Shown piece by piece: positions 20,031-30,033 of a DNA stretch of 64,000 nt. Position numbers and translations under genes: made by a program. The notes under the pieces were generated by a model that saw only the letters and a program-made list of their open reading frames with translations, ran no database searches and had not been told where the DNA came from. The first letter of the stretch is position 1. The number at the start of each line of letters is the position of its first letter. Source of the DNA: Takakia lepidozioides. Taxonomy: Eukaryota > Streptophyta > Takakiopsida > Takakiales > Takakiaceae. Where the stretch lies: assembly GCA_030704615.1 (NCBI GenBank), contig JAKLZA010000010.1:1-64000 (forward strand). The letters run 5' to 3'.

Positions 20031-20720
20031 GGGGCTGGTCTCTGTCGGAGAGGTGCCGGCCTCTCCGCCGCTCTGTTGGATATTCGGTGCCGAATTTCCG
20101 TCCGGCGGTTGAAATATGACGGCCAGGTGCCGACCTCTCCCCCCTCCCCAACCGCATTGGAATGGCCCCGGATTGAAATTCGGCGCCGTTTTCCCATCTG
20201 GGGAGGTTTTTATGTCGGCCAGTTTTCAGTCTGACACCCCGACAAGACTTCCTTGGGGGGCCCGGATGGAAATTCGGCGCCGAATCTCCATCCAAGGGAT
20301 GCTCTCTGTCGAACACGTGCCGACCTCTACGCCCGAGGCGACTTCATCCGGGCGTCCCCTGTTCGATATTCGGTGCCGAATTTCCGTCCGGGGGTTGAAA
20401 TGTGACGGCCAAGTGCCGGCCTCTCCCCCCTCCCCGACTGCATCCGAACCGCCCCGGATGGAAATTCGGCGCCGTTTTTCCATCTGGGGATGTTTTTATG
20501 CCGGCCAGTTTTCGGCCTGACCCCCCGACACGACTTCCTTTACCTGCTGGATGGAAATTCGGCGCCGAATCTCCATCCAGGGGATGTTCTCTGTCGCACA
20601 CGCGCCGGCCTCTGCGCCCGAGGCGACTTCATCCGGGCTTCCCCTGTTGGATATTGGGTGCCGAATTTCCATTCGGGGGTAGTAATGTGACGGCACGGTG
20701 CCGGCTTCTCCCCTTCAGCC
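20031..20720. repeat. MULE 1 palindrome region III: GGCGCC/GGTGCC palindromes at 93-96-bp spacing
   Basis: Centres at 20086, 20182, 20276, 20372, 20468, 20561 and 20657. Spacers are GC-rich (GACGGCCAGGTGCCG, CTCTCCCCCCTCCCC) and alternate, so the true unit is about 190 bp with two palindromes. It is the segment closest to the transposase gene and may contain its promoter. Confidence 0.85.
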
Positions 20721-20976
20721 GTCATCATCCGGACGGCCCCCCACTTTCTGACTGCATACCGTTGGCAGTTATTGCGCAAAGACCAGGGGCCGCATTCCGG
20801 AGACAAGGTTCATTAACACTCTGACTGTGGATTTTTGAGATAGTTGGCTCCCTGGATTTGGATCAGGCTTCATCGCTCGGACAAATCGGCATCGCATTCA
20901 TTCCCATCGCTGCATCCCCCTTCTACCAGGGAGCTTCCCCGCACTCCATCCTGGGAGTCTTGTGTGTACATCTCCC

Positions 20977-23064
20977 ATGGCGGAAAACCCGAGCGCTACA
21001 GTGTACTGCCCTCCTCACGAGCATAGAGCTTCATTTCCGTGCAGAGGGGACACCTGCCGGGTGATGGAGAAATATCTGTGCGTTCGATACCACCTGAAAC
21101 CGGGGTCGGTTTTTTTGGAGGAGGAAAGGAAGGACTCTAACGGCCTTGTTGTCGACAGTATTGTTGTGCTCCACGATGATTTCGGCGATGGCAGGGAATG
21201 GCGAGTTCCACCATTGGACAGCGTCATATACAGGGCTGTTGGGGACTTTATTTGCCCGCCAAATGCACCTTCTATCCTGGCGCCTTCCACGAAACAATCC
21301 GCGAATCAGAGAGTGGCTACCTCAAAGAGAGAAGTCCGCAACGAAGTAAATCCAGAGCCGAACCCATCCATGAAGACGAGCCAGAACCGGGTTGTTCACA
21401 ACCTGTCCGACTCAGACGAGGTCATGGAAGTTCCGAGGTCGTCCTGGAGATCAGGCAAGTCCTCAATGGACGTCAGTGGAGGAGGGAGTCATATTCCCAG
21501 CACGAGCACCGCAGTTCGATCTATTCTTGAAATTCTGCGAGGGCTTCACCTGGAGGGACACCGGTCGGAGCTGGCCGGGCTGGACTACAGCAAGTTCGCA
21601 ATTAAATCGGTTACATGCCTTCCCGCCGACGTCGACGGTAATATCTTCTTTGAGTTCCCTCCTCGGGCGGACTACTCGAGGGCGTCCGGAATGTTGACAG
21701 ATATGGATAGAAAACATGACGGTCATCCTTGGTGCGTTACCAAAACCACCAGCATGAAGATGCTCGATGGTGTGCGGGTGCGCTACGTTGTTTGTGCGGG
21801 CGCGTTGCGGTGTTTCTCCCCAACTTGCTTCCACTTTAAATCCAGAGGTCACAGGAACGAGACCGATTGGACAGGCACAGCTCATCAACCATTTCGAGCT
21901 CAGGAGAAGGTTCCGAACTCCACATTTAAGTGTGCGCATTGCAAAGAACCACCACACTGCATGTCTATTTGTAATGCCAAGCAGTTCTATGTGTTGCACC
22001 GTTTCCCTGACCTCACACCAGCTTGCATACACGTTGGTTCCCATTGTCACAAATTGGCGAGGGGGAACTCGCGGGAGGCTGCCCACGAAGCAGAGCAGCT
22101 CGTTCAGGAGGAGGTTAAGTTGAGATCGGGTGCCAAACCCAAACAGATACAGCTCCAAGCCGCCCATAAGATGGCATTGGCCAGAATTATGTCGGAAGAC
22201 GGCTCCGATAGAGTTCCTCTCGACGAGAAGGAAATGGAGGCATTGCTGGAGTCGGTGTCCCACGTATGTTCACCGAATGTCCGAAACCACATTGTCTCAT
22301 GCAAACAGAAAATTGGGCGTGGCTCGGATATGCACTCCATTCTGGAGGTGAAGCGACGATGTGGATATGACTACATTCATGGAAGTAGGTTTCCAGGACA
22401 ATGGACTGAGGCAGATCGTTGTTTCGTATTCAAAATGTCCACGTGTGGACCTGGCAGCGGCGTCGAACTGGTTGACAGGATGACGAGTAGGAACTTGTCA
22501 AACAGTTTGGTCATGTTCGACCATATCAAGTGAATTACAAATCACCAGTGGGTGACAATGGGTGCACATGTCTACGACACCCACTGCAGGATGCTAATGA
22601 CAATTGCTATTTGTGAGATGAAAGGAGAGGACACACAATCGGAGATGCTTCTTTGGCAGGGAATAAACGAACAGATGGCCAAGGCGGGATTGCCCCCTCC
22701 GAATTTCCGTGGTTTCATGGCAGACAACGCACAAGCAAATTGGGCTGCCATCCGAAGGGTGTACGGGCAAGACCCCAATGTTCCCATGGAAGGCAAGGAG
22801 AGATCTTGTGGGTTCCATTTTCTGCAAAGCCTTTCGCAGTACACAACCAGGCTCGTGGCGCCAGATTTCAGAGAGGAGCACCGTTCCATGTGCCTTGCGT
22901 GGAAGCGCGCTCCTACCTTGGATGATGCAGAGACACAGTTTGCATGCATACGGGCTTGGTGGACATCGTCAGGTGTTGTAAGGAAATCAGACGAGGGAGC
23001 AATGGTCAGTTGGCTAGCATGGTGGCATTATCGTTTCCTCCAGTTCGGCGACTATATGCGGGAG
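20977..23064 (+). pseudogene. MULE-like transposase, 5' exon, MULE 1
   Basis: The start MAEN is chosen because MULE 2 has MAPN at the same position. An N-terminal Cys/His-rich part (YVVCAGALRCFSPTCFHF, FKCAHCKEPPHCMSIC, CIHVGSHCH) looks like a zinc-binding, possibly GCM/WRKY-like, DNA-binding region. The MULE core follows: VMFDHI (first Asp), GFMADNAQANW (second Asp), RSCGFHF (CxxH signature). A TGA at 22531-22533 replaces the Arg codon of MULE 2. Homology stops at GAG|GTGAGT (23065), a good splice donor that MULE 2 also uses, so this is the first exon. Downstream exons are missing. Confidence 0.82.
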
Positions 23065-23462
23065 GTGAGTTGCACGTCTGAAAATGCTAAGTCCGAACTG
23101 GCTAAGTCCGAACATGCACTGGAAAAATGGCGCTGAATTACCTGTCATGAGGGGACCTATAGCCGCGGAATTCGTTCCCATTTTTCGCCAGAGAGACCTA
23201 TTACCGCGAAATACATCGCCGTTTTTCAGGTTACGGACCCTATTACCGCGAAATTCGGCGCCATATTTGCACATGTCGCTGGGAATTGGCATGAGCGGAA
23301 GACGAAATATCATGAGCACAACTGTCAAAAGTGCAATTTTCCCTTCAAGGGGCCGATTAATATATTTGTTTTTCCTGACACATTGCATTAAATTATTGTT
23401 TTTTATTGTTTTTTATTTTCGAAATTTGTACTTCTGCTCATGAAAACCGATTGTGTTACTAC
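23065..23462. other. MULE 1 3' region, short palindromic remnants
   Basis: After the splice donor the sequence returns to array-like motifs (GCTAAGTCCGAACTGG, AAATTCGGCGCCATATTTGC, two ATTACCGCGAAAT copies), then AT-rich sequence up to the right terminus. No exon with a SWIM motif is present. Confidence 0.7.
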
Positions 23463-23507
23463 TCTGCTCATGCCGCTCATGCCGCTCATGCTCATGAAAT
23501 AGCAAAC
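23463..23507 (-). repeat. Right terminal inverted repeat of MULE 1
   Basis: CTGCTCATGCCGCTCATGCC followed by GCTCATGCTCATGAAATAGCAAAC; inverted, it matches the left end, with an extra ATGAGCGGC motif. It abuts the target duplication at 23508. Confidence 0.85.
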
Positions 23508-23518
23508 CTCCATCTGGT
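23508..23518. repeat. Right target-site duplication of MULE 1
   Basis: CTCCATCTGGT, identical to 15538-15548. Confidence 0.9.
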
Positions 23519-25692
23519 CCTAGCTTATACATTCTGCTCCCTACCATAGTGTAAGGTAGAGCCTTGATAGCAATTCTCTTTCTCTGCTCCTTTCCATAAC
23601 TTGGTGGGCACTGACCATGAGCAAGGTAGTATCTGATTGGCCACTGCCAATCTAACCAGTCATCTGCACTTCCCTGCACCTCCACTTCAAATAGACTCGC
23701 ATCTGGTAATTGATCATCTACTCCCGTGGCTGGTTCTCCTGTTGATAACCGTGACAAGTGATCCGCCACAAGATGCAGCCTCCTAGGCTTGTAAACAACC
23801 TCGAACTCAAACTCGTGCAAGATTATCAACCATCTTGCTATTCTTCCGCTTATCAGAGGTTTGTTTACCAGGTATATCAGAGCCTGGTGATCCACATAGA
23901 ACATAAACTTCTTGCCCAACAGGTAATGCCTGAATTTCTTCACTGCATAGATCATTGCCAATGCTTCTCTTTCCGTTGTGCTATAATTTCTTTCAGCATT
24001 GTTCATCAATCGGCTAGCATAGTACACAGGTGAATCTATCATTCCTTTAACATTTTGGGCTAACAGTGCTCCTAGTGCTTCTCCAGAAGCATCACAGTGA
24101 ACATGAAATATTTCCTGCCAGTGAGGATTAATCAGCACAGGTGTAGTTGTTACTGACAATGTAAGTTCCTCAAAAGCCTGTTGACATTCAGGTGTCCATG
24201 CAAACACTGCATCTTTCTTCAGAAGTTTGCTCAATGGTGCTGCTATCTGTGCATATCGTCTGACAAATCTTCTGTAATAGCTGGTTTGTCCAAGGAATCT
24301 CCTTAGACTCTTAACATTCACTGGTGGTGGAGAGGCTTTAATGGCCTCTGTTTTCCTGGGATCCACAAGAAGTCCCCTCTTACACACAATGTGTCCCAGA
24401 AGCACCCCTGAGTTCACATAGAAAGTACACTTCTCTGGATTCAGGCCCAGACCTCTCATCCTGAATCTGGCCAGACATAACTCCAATTTATGCAAGTGCT
24501 CATTCTTAGAGCTGTACACACTGAAATCATCCAAGAACACGTGCATGAAATCATCCAGATACTCATGAAAAGATTCACTTATCACTCTCTGAAAGGTCGC
24601 TGGTGCATTACAAGGTCCAAAGGGCATGACTTTGTATGCGTAAGCACCCCAGTCTGTGATGAAAGCTGTCTTTCCTTGGTCTTCTTCTGCCACTTGCACT
24701 TGATTATAACCACTGAAGCCATCCATGAATGAGTACATCTCATGGCCTGCCACAGTGTCCAATACTGCTTCTGTGAATGGCAAAGGGAAAGGATCTTTCT
24801 TCGTACAAGCATTCAGCTTCTTGTAGTTCACACAAACTCTTAGTTTACCATTCTTCTTGGGAACTATTACAATGGGTGACAACCAAGTTGTATACTCTAT
24901 TGGGTATATAAACTTAGCCTGAGCCAACTTCTTGATCTCTTCTCCAACCTTCTGTGCGTAGTTGGGATTCATTCTGTACCTTGCCTGCTTGATTGGTACT
25001 GACCCTGGTTCCAGTTCAATCTTATGCTGACAGATTTCAGGTGGTATCCCTTTTAGATCCTCATAGCTCCAAGCAAATACATCTCTGTATTTGATGAACA
25101 AGCTCTTAGCTTCTTCAAAGAATTCTGGCTCCAAATCAGCTCCTACCTTCACCATCCTCGGTTCCTCTTTAGTTCCCACATTCACTTCCCTCACCTGCTC
25201 ATCAGCTGTGATTGTCCAACCAGTCACCACTTCATCCTGTAAACTCACAATGGCTGGTTCTTCTAGGATTTCCATTTCTCCTTCTCTTTCTTCATAGAAA
25301 TGTGATGGATAACTGTTGGTTTCCTCTTCAATTGGTGTTGCTGACACTACACCACAACAGATACCTCTTAAACAACTTAGGCCTTCCAGCCGCATCTCTG
25401 CAACCTGCTCCCACTCTGGGTGTGTAGCAAACAGGGTAGCTTCCTGCTCCTCATCCAGTCCTCCTCTCCAGTCATACTCTCTGACCCCTCGAGGTCTTCT
25501 CGTAGCAGGTAATCTACTCGATTTCTTTGTGGTAATTTGTATCTCGTGTATCCCATTATGCACGGTTAGTAATTGAGAATTCCAGTCATGGAATACCCTG
25601 GCTTGTTTCAGCCACGGACGTCCCAATAATAAGGAGTAAGCCTCCATGACTTCATCCATCTTCAACACAGTTACTGTGATCATAAAGATCAT
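23508..25692 (-). pseudogene. Protease end, RT and RNase H of family A minus copy
   Basis: Frame from 25692 down. An inter-domain linker leads to RT: KLRVCVNYKKLN, YSFMDGFSGYNQ, MPFGPCNAP, VFLDDFSVY (active-site LDD), LGHIVCKRG, FLGQTSYYRRF. RNase H: HVHCDASGEALG, TTEREALAMIYA, FYVDHQALIYL, HLVADHLSR. The catalytic residues are present, and PFGPC replaces PFGLC of the plus copy. The frame runs into the MULE terminus after LGPDG, where the missing integrase continues at 15538. Confidence 0.92.
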
Positions 25693-25701
25693 CTTCTGTA
25701 T

Positions 25702-28413
25702 CTATATCTTAACTCCTCTTATTAATCCCAATGGTTGTACACTCCTTTGATCTGCCATTATTACTGTAAATGGGGCTGGTTTCATGTTACTTAGACCAAG
25801 CTTCTTTTTTAATTGGTCTGTCATGATATTTACTCCAGAGCCTCCATCTATCAGTACATCAGTTCGTTCTGTGCTTCCAATTCTCAATTGGATTACTGGC
25901 ATAGAATCATCAAAGTCCATGACTGTTTCTCGCCCTTCCGGCTTCACATTATAACTGGTCAACTTGCTGTTCAGGTTTGTGTTTCCTGTCTCCTGGGCAA
26001 TTTGATTGATTGCTTGATACAGCCTGTGTCTACAATAAGGTGCCACAGCCAATAGCTGTCCAATGGTAATCTCTGCTTTGGTCTGGCATATTACTTCAGC
26101 CAAAGTCCCTTCATTACTTTGCATGTCTGCATCTTCTTTCTTCCTTTCATCCTCACTCACTTCTTCTTCTCCATCAGAATCAGAGGAATCTGCCACAGGA
26201 ATATCAGTACTCTTCTGCATTTCCCTTATGGTATCTGCCACTTCCTTGTGCAGTTCCTTCTCATCTCTCCAAGCCTCATCATCTTCAGGCATATCACTGC
26301 CACCTTCATTATCATCATCTTCCTCAACTACTGGAGGTATTAGTTTGGCTTTGCTTATTGTTACTATCATTGTACTTACTTCTGGTACAACACATGGCCT
26401 AACCATGTGAGCTGCCACCACTGGGCCCTCATTCACAGGAGCTCTCATCTCATTCTGGTGTCTAATCCAGAATGAATAGGCTGCCTTGTGATGTCCTGGC
26501 TGATAACAATAGTAACACAGTTCTTCACCATTGGGTCCTCGCCCTTGGTCTGCTCTTGGATTATTTCTATAATCCTGATTCCCTGGCTGGTAATTCCCCC
26601 TTGGATTACCCTGATAGTTGCCTCTGGAATTTTCTTGGTAATTCCCTCTTGAATTACCTCTCCCTTCCATGCCATTGTTATAACCACCAGGCCTACCATA
26701 GTGGTCCTGATCACTGTTTCTTCTTGGCTGGGGCTGCACTTGATGCACCCTTACTTGCCTAGGTTCTCTAGTTGTTGTCCTTCTGTTGTAGTAACAATTC
26801 TCAGTAGAATGGTTATCCATTTTACATATAGTACAGTGTTTCTCCTTCGTGTGGCATTCAGTGGTGGTATGGCCTTCATTCTGGCACTTTGCACACCAAA
26901 CACCCTTCCTCCAATGTGTTGCAGCCTCTGTGGCATACTTCTTCAAGATTTCTTCTAATCTTTTCTCATAGTTATCCCTCTTCAACTTCTCCTTTCTCTT
27001 ACTCTTCCTTTTCAGTTCTTGCTCTTCTTCTTCATCTGACTCATCCTCAGAGTCCTCATCATCCCTTTTCTCTCTCCTGAGCATTCCCAATTGCTCAATT
27101 CTGTTTGCCGTTTCAAATGCCTCCTCCACTGTATTATGGGGTAACATATCCACTTTCTTTTGCAACTCTGGTCTTAGTCCACTCACAAACCAAGTCTTCT
27201 GTAAACCTGGTGCTGGTACAGCAGCCAGCTTTTTCATCATCGATTCCATCTTTTCCATATACTCCTCAACAGTTTCATGCTTCTTTTGCTTTAACTGTTG
27301 TAAACTTCCATACACTTCATCCTCAGTTTTACTTGTCCTGAACCTATTTCGGAATGCTGTATTCAAGCCATTCCAGGTTAGGAAATGATTATCAGGGAAT
27401 CTTGCATACCATTCACTTGATTTCTTGATAAGTGAACAAGGAAACAATCTCATCTTGGCATCATCGCCATTCTCATTGTGCACTATACACATGTGCTCAA
27501 ATTGGCTAATGTGTACATCGGGATCCCCTTTTCCTGAATATATTGGAAAAGGTGGTTTTGCCCGTGTTGGTTGTAACACCATCTGTGGCCCTACCTTCTG
27601 CCCACTGACAGGTGCTTGCACCCTTGCTGGTGCTGGTCCTTCAGGACCTGTTGTTGTTGTGGTGGATCTTCCACCAAGTGGTGGCCCTTGAGCACTCCCT
27701 GCTACTGGCCCCACGATATTCACAGTATTCCCAGCTCCAGTTGCACTACTTCCCACACTCCCTGTCCCCCCAGAGCCAGATTCAGGCAGCCCGCCTGATC
27801 CCCCTGAGCCGACACCTTCGTTGGCCTGTGATCCAAGTGCTCCACTTGATCCAGGTCCAACGGGTTGGGATGTCCTGGTTGTAGTCTCAACCTCAGCTGT
27901 TGGGTCTACTTCTTCATACTCTTCCTCTTCCAATTTCTTCTCTCTATTTTCATCCTCCAAGTTCTGCCCTTGGGTTTCTTCTTCACTCATGTAACTCAAC
28001 TGCAATGGTGTTGGAGAGTCTGAACTCTCCGTTGGCTCTGCCACATCCTCTCCTCCTTCTTCACCTTCCGCTTCAGAAACTGGAGTTCCTGCTTTTGGTG
28101 TTCCATGCCAACTCTTATCAAAGATTTCTGTCAAATCTTTTATCCAGGGATGTACCTCAGATCTTTCACCTCGTGATTGATCTTCTTCCCGTACCAATTC
28201 CCTTAATCTTTTTTGCAAAGAAAAAGAAGGAGTGGCATCCAACTCTAGTTCTTCCGGTATGGGTGATGTACTCTCTGATCTTAATGGTGTGAGAGGTCCA
28301 GATGATTCCCCTATGTCTATTCCTCTCTCCCAAAGATATGGATAATTAGCTTTCATATAGCTTTCTCTTTTTGCTGAATATCTCTGGCGTCTAGCTTCTC
28401 TTTCATCACTCAT
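25702..28413 (-). CDS. Gag-protease polyprotein of family A, minus copy
   Basis: 903 residues, the best preserved Gag of the family here. In order: charged N-terminus, Ser/Gly/Thr-rich linker, capsid (FPIYSGKGDPDVH, FEHMCIVHNENG, SSEWYARFPDNHF, LQQLKQKKHETVEEYMEKME), an acidic and basic coiled stretch, CCHC knuckles (CAKCQNEGHTTTEC, CTICKMDNHSTENC, and CYYCYQPGHHKAAY with its last Cys lost), an acidic linker, and a protease with DVLIDGGSGVNIM, where DGG replaces the usual DTG/DSG. It ends at TAG (25702-25704) where the plus copy has CAG, so protease and RT were one frame originally. Confidence 0.92.
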   Translation of the reverse strand: MSDEREARRQRYSAKRESYMKANYPYLWERGIDIGESSGPLTPLRSESTSPIPEELELDATPSFSLQKRLRELVREEDQSRGERSEVHPWIKDLTEIFDKSWHGTPKAGTPVSEAEGEEGGEDVAEPTESSDSPTPLQLSYMSEEETQGQNLEDENREKKLEEEEYEEVDPTAEVETTTRTSQPVGPGSSGALGSQANEGVGSGGSGGLPESGSGGTGSVGSSATGAGNTVNIVGPVAGSAQGPPLGGRSTTTTTGPEGPAPARVQAPVSGQKVGPQMVLQPTRAKPPFPIYSGKGDPDVHISQFEHMCIVHNENGDDAKMRLFPCSLIKKSSEWYARFPDNHFLTWNGLNTAFRNRFRTSKTEDEVYGSLQQLKQKKHETVEEYMEKMESMMKKLAAVPAPGLQKTWFVSGLRPELQKKVDMLPHNTVEEAFETANRIEQLGMLRREKRDDEDSEDESDEEEEQELKRKSKRKEKLKRDNYEKRLEEILKKYATEAATHWRKGVWCAKCQNEGHTTTECHTKEKHCTICKMDNHSTENCYYNRRTTTREPRQVRVHQVQPQPRRNSDQDHYGRPGGYNNGMEGRGNSRGNYQENSRGNYQGNPRGNYQPGNQDYRNNPRADQGRGPNGEELCYYCYQPGHHKAAYSFWIRHQNEMRAPVNEGPVVAAHMVRPCVVPEVSTMIVTISKAKLIPPVVEEDDDNEGGSDMPEDDEAWRDEKELHKEVADTIREMQKSTDIPVADSSDSDGEEEVSEDERKKEDADMQSNEGTLAEVICQTKAEITIGQLLAVAPYCRHRLYQAINQIAQETGNTNLNSKLTSYNVKPEGRETVMDFDDSMPVIQLRIGSTERTDVLIDGGSGVNIMTDQLKKKLGLSNMKPAPFTVIMADQRSVQPLGLIRGVKI

Positions 28414-28434
28414 GTCCCATGTCTTTCATTTCTT

Positions 28435-29130
28435 TTAATGTGGCAATAACCAAAACTCTCTTCTGTAATATCTCTCGTATATGCCTGGGTTCCTTTCAAG
28501 CTTCAATGCACCCTTAGCTATACTAGAAGTCTCCGTTACCATATAACCATATGGCAAACAAGTCTGGAAAGTTGTTCTTGGTGTGAGTTTGATCCACAAA
28601 ATATCCTTTGGAATCCAATTCTTTACCAGTACAAGCTCTTCATGCATATGAGTATAAACATTCACCTTTCTTTCCTCCCAGCCTTCAAACTCTACTCGCT
28701 TAATGGATAGCAATGCTATCACATGAACCAATGTTGGTAACCAACGTGCTCTTCCTCTACAGGCCACCTGATAAATCTTTATCACTCCTTTTTCCAGACC
28801 CCACTCAGGATCAGCATCATGCACTCTCTTAAGAATGTTTTCTTTACAACCGTCTGGCAATTCCAAGAACCTCTGAAAGAATCGTTTGGACAATCTTCCC
28901 TTCTCAGTTTCACAAGGAATTTGATTCACATCAAATTCTTTAATTCTCCAACCCCCATAATCCCACCAGATGCCTGTCACATCTGGTTGTTCATGACCCA
29001 GTTCCCCAGTATGGTCGCCAAATGTCGCGCGGCTTTTATTCACCCATCCCTTCGCTATCCGAGGCGGAAACTCCAAGATAGAAGAGTTGGAAATCTCTAA
29101 GCACTCAGCCCGCTCAGAACAATCAGTCAT
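28435..29130 (-). CDS. Pre-gag ORF of family A, minus copy, 231 residues
   Basis: It starts inside the LTR end (MTDCSERAE), reads through the primer binding site, and stops 21 bp before gag. It is nearly identical to the plus copy (56403-57098), and its second half is recognisable in family C (50218-50724): DPEWGLEKGVIKI against DDKWGLKGGVISI, and NWIPKDILW against YWIPKDLLQ. Conservation between diverged families supports a real protein. Ogre/Tat elements of land plants also carry an ORF of unknown function before gag. I recognise no domain. Confidence 0.75.
   Translation of the reverse strand: MTDCSERAECLEISNSSILEFPPRIAKGWVNKSRATFGDHTGELGHEQPDVTGIWWDYGGWRIKEFDVNQIPCETEKGRLSKRFFQRFLELPDGCKENILKRVHDADPEWGLEKGVIKIYQVACRGRARWLPTLVHVIALLSIKRVEFEGWEERKVNVYTHMHEELVLVKNWIPKDILWIKLTPRTTFQTCLPYGYMVTETSSIAKGALKLERNPGIYERYYRREFWLLPH
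29003..29022 (-). other. Primer binding site of family A, minus copy
   Basis: On the minus strand TTTGGCGACCATACTGGGGA follows the LTR end directly. It is also found after the LTRs of family A plus and family C, and resembles TGGCGAC-CTGGGGA primer sites of plant Tat/Ogre elements (attributed there to tRNA-Arg). The tRNA match could not be checked here. Confidence 0.75.
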
Positions 29131-30033
29131 GAGCTACAACTAGTGTATCATGGGGGTGTTTCCTATTTGTTTTCCTTCCCGCATTCATGTTAGCTAGTTA
29201 CCTTACTGTTGGTAATTAAGTATCAGTTTGCTTCAGCAATCTATCGGATTCCATCAACTCATCCATTCATTCCACAGCTTCACTCAGATCTCTCTACACA
29301 GTGTGAGTATGAAGTATGTATCAGATTAATATCTATCAAGTATCAGGCTGAAGCCATGGAGTCTCTAATCTGCTCTACATTACAACTCTACTGCTTGCAT
29401 TCATCAAGCATCAACAGATCGTCCTCCTCCTACTCTGTGCTCTCCCTCTTTCTGCTCAGAGATGCGCTCTCTGCCTCATTTCCCCCAGTGATGTCCGAAG
29501 TCCCCCCAAGAAGTGCTCTCCCAGAATTCATTGCTCCTGGCTTTATCTTCCTACCCATTGTTCTAACCGTTTCCCTCACTAACCGTCATCCGTGAACTAA
29601 CATGTTCCATTCGCAGATGTTGTTCCCCACAGTCGTTCCCTGTCCTGCTATCCGTTCACTATGGTCGTGACAGCTGTGTCAAGCTGTGACTGGCTGTGAC
29701 GACTGTGTCTGGCTGTGTCGGCTGTGTCGGCTGTGTCGGACTGTGACGGGCTGTGTGGGACTGTGACGAGCTGTGTTGGCTGTGACGGGCTGTGTCGGAC
29801 TGTGACGAGCTGTGTTGGCTGTGACGGGCTGTGTCGGACTGTGACGAGCTGTGTTGGCTGTGACGGGCTGTGTTGGCTGTGACGGGCTGTGTCGAACTGT
29901 GACGGGCTGTGTAACCCCCCCTAAAGTGCACTGCTGTCACCCCTAAGGCTCCTGTTGGTCTCAGTCTGTGTAAAAATTAAGGGTACCCCACAGATCCCGT
30001 AAAAGTGCCTAAGTCCCAGACAGTCCTCTAACA
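29023..30033 (-). repeat. 5' LTR of family A, minus copy
   Basis: On the minus strand it begins TGTTAGAGGACTG and ends GCGCGACA at the primer site, about 1011 bp. It contains a CACAGCC decamer array at 29670-29925 close to its start. The plus copy LTR (934 bp) is shorter mainly because its decamer array is shorter. The gag-side part includes the start of the pre-gag ORF. Confidence 0.88.
29670..29925 (-). repeat. CACAGCC decamer array inside family A LTR
   Basis: Units of GTGACGGGCTGTGTCGGACT type on the plus strand, i.e. CACAGCCCGTCACAG on the minus strand, about 25 decamers with some 30-bp higher-order repetition. Confidence 0.9.

Larger units (their letters stand above)
15549..23507 (+). 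mobile_element. MULE-type DNA transposon 1, 7.96 kb, inserted in family A pol
   Basis: Flanked by an 11-bp direct repeat CTCCATCTGGT (15538-15548 and 23508-23518) that occurs once at the matching site in the uninterrupted copy near 61860. The ends are imperfect inverted repeats sharing GCTATTTCATGAGC plus ATGAGCGGCATGAGC motifs. An 11-bp duplication suits MULEs (usually 8-11 bp). Inside: palindrome arrays (15728-20720) and the 5' exon of a transposase. The 3' exons with the SWIM finger are missing, so the copy is internally deleted and probably non-autonomous. Confidence 0.9.
12356..30033 (-). mobile_element. Ty3/gypsy family A element, minus copy, interrupted by a MULE
   Basis: Read from high to low coordinates: 5' LTR (29023-30033), primer site, pre-gag ORF, Gag-protease, RT-RNase H, MULE insertion (15549-23507), integrase, decamer tail, 3' domain. 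The 3' LTR is absent: the 3' domain is cut at 12355 by the LTR of the DNMT element. The coding frames match the plus copy at 56403-64000 closely, with scattered differences. The element itself sits at the left border of family B. Confidence 0.88.

Noticed and set aside
17923-20234. Long ORFs on both strands (e.g. 418 and 324 residues) rich in MEIRRRISIHPGF-like repeats
   Set aside because: Palindromic 53-bp units give near-identical translations on both strands; there is no protein-like variation and no start context.
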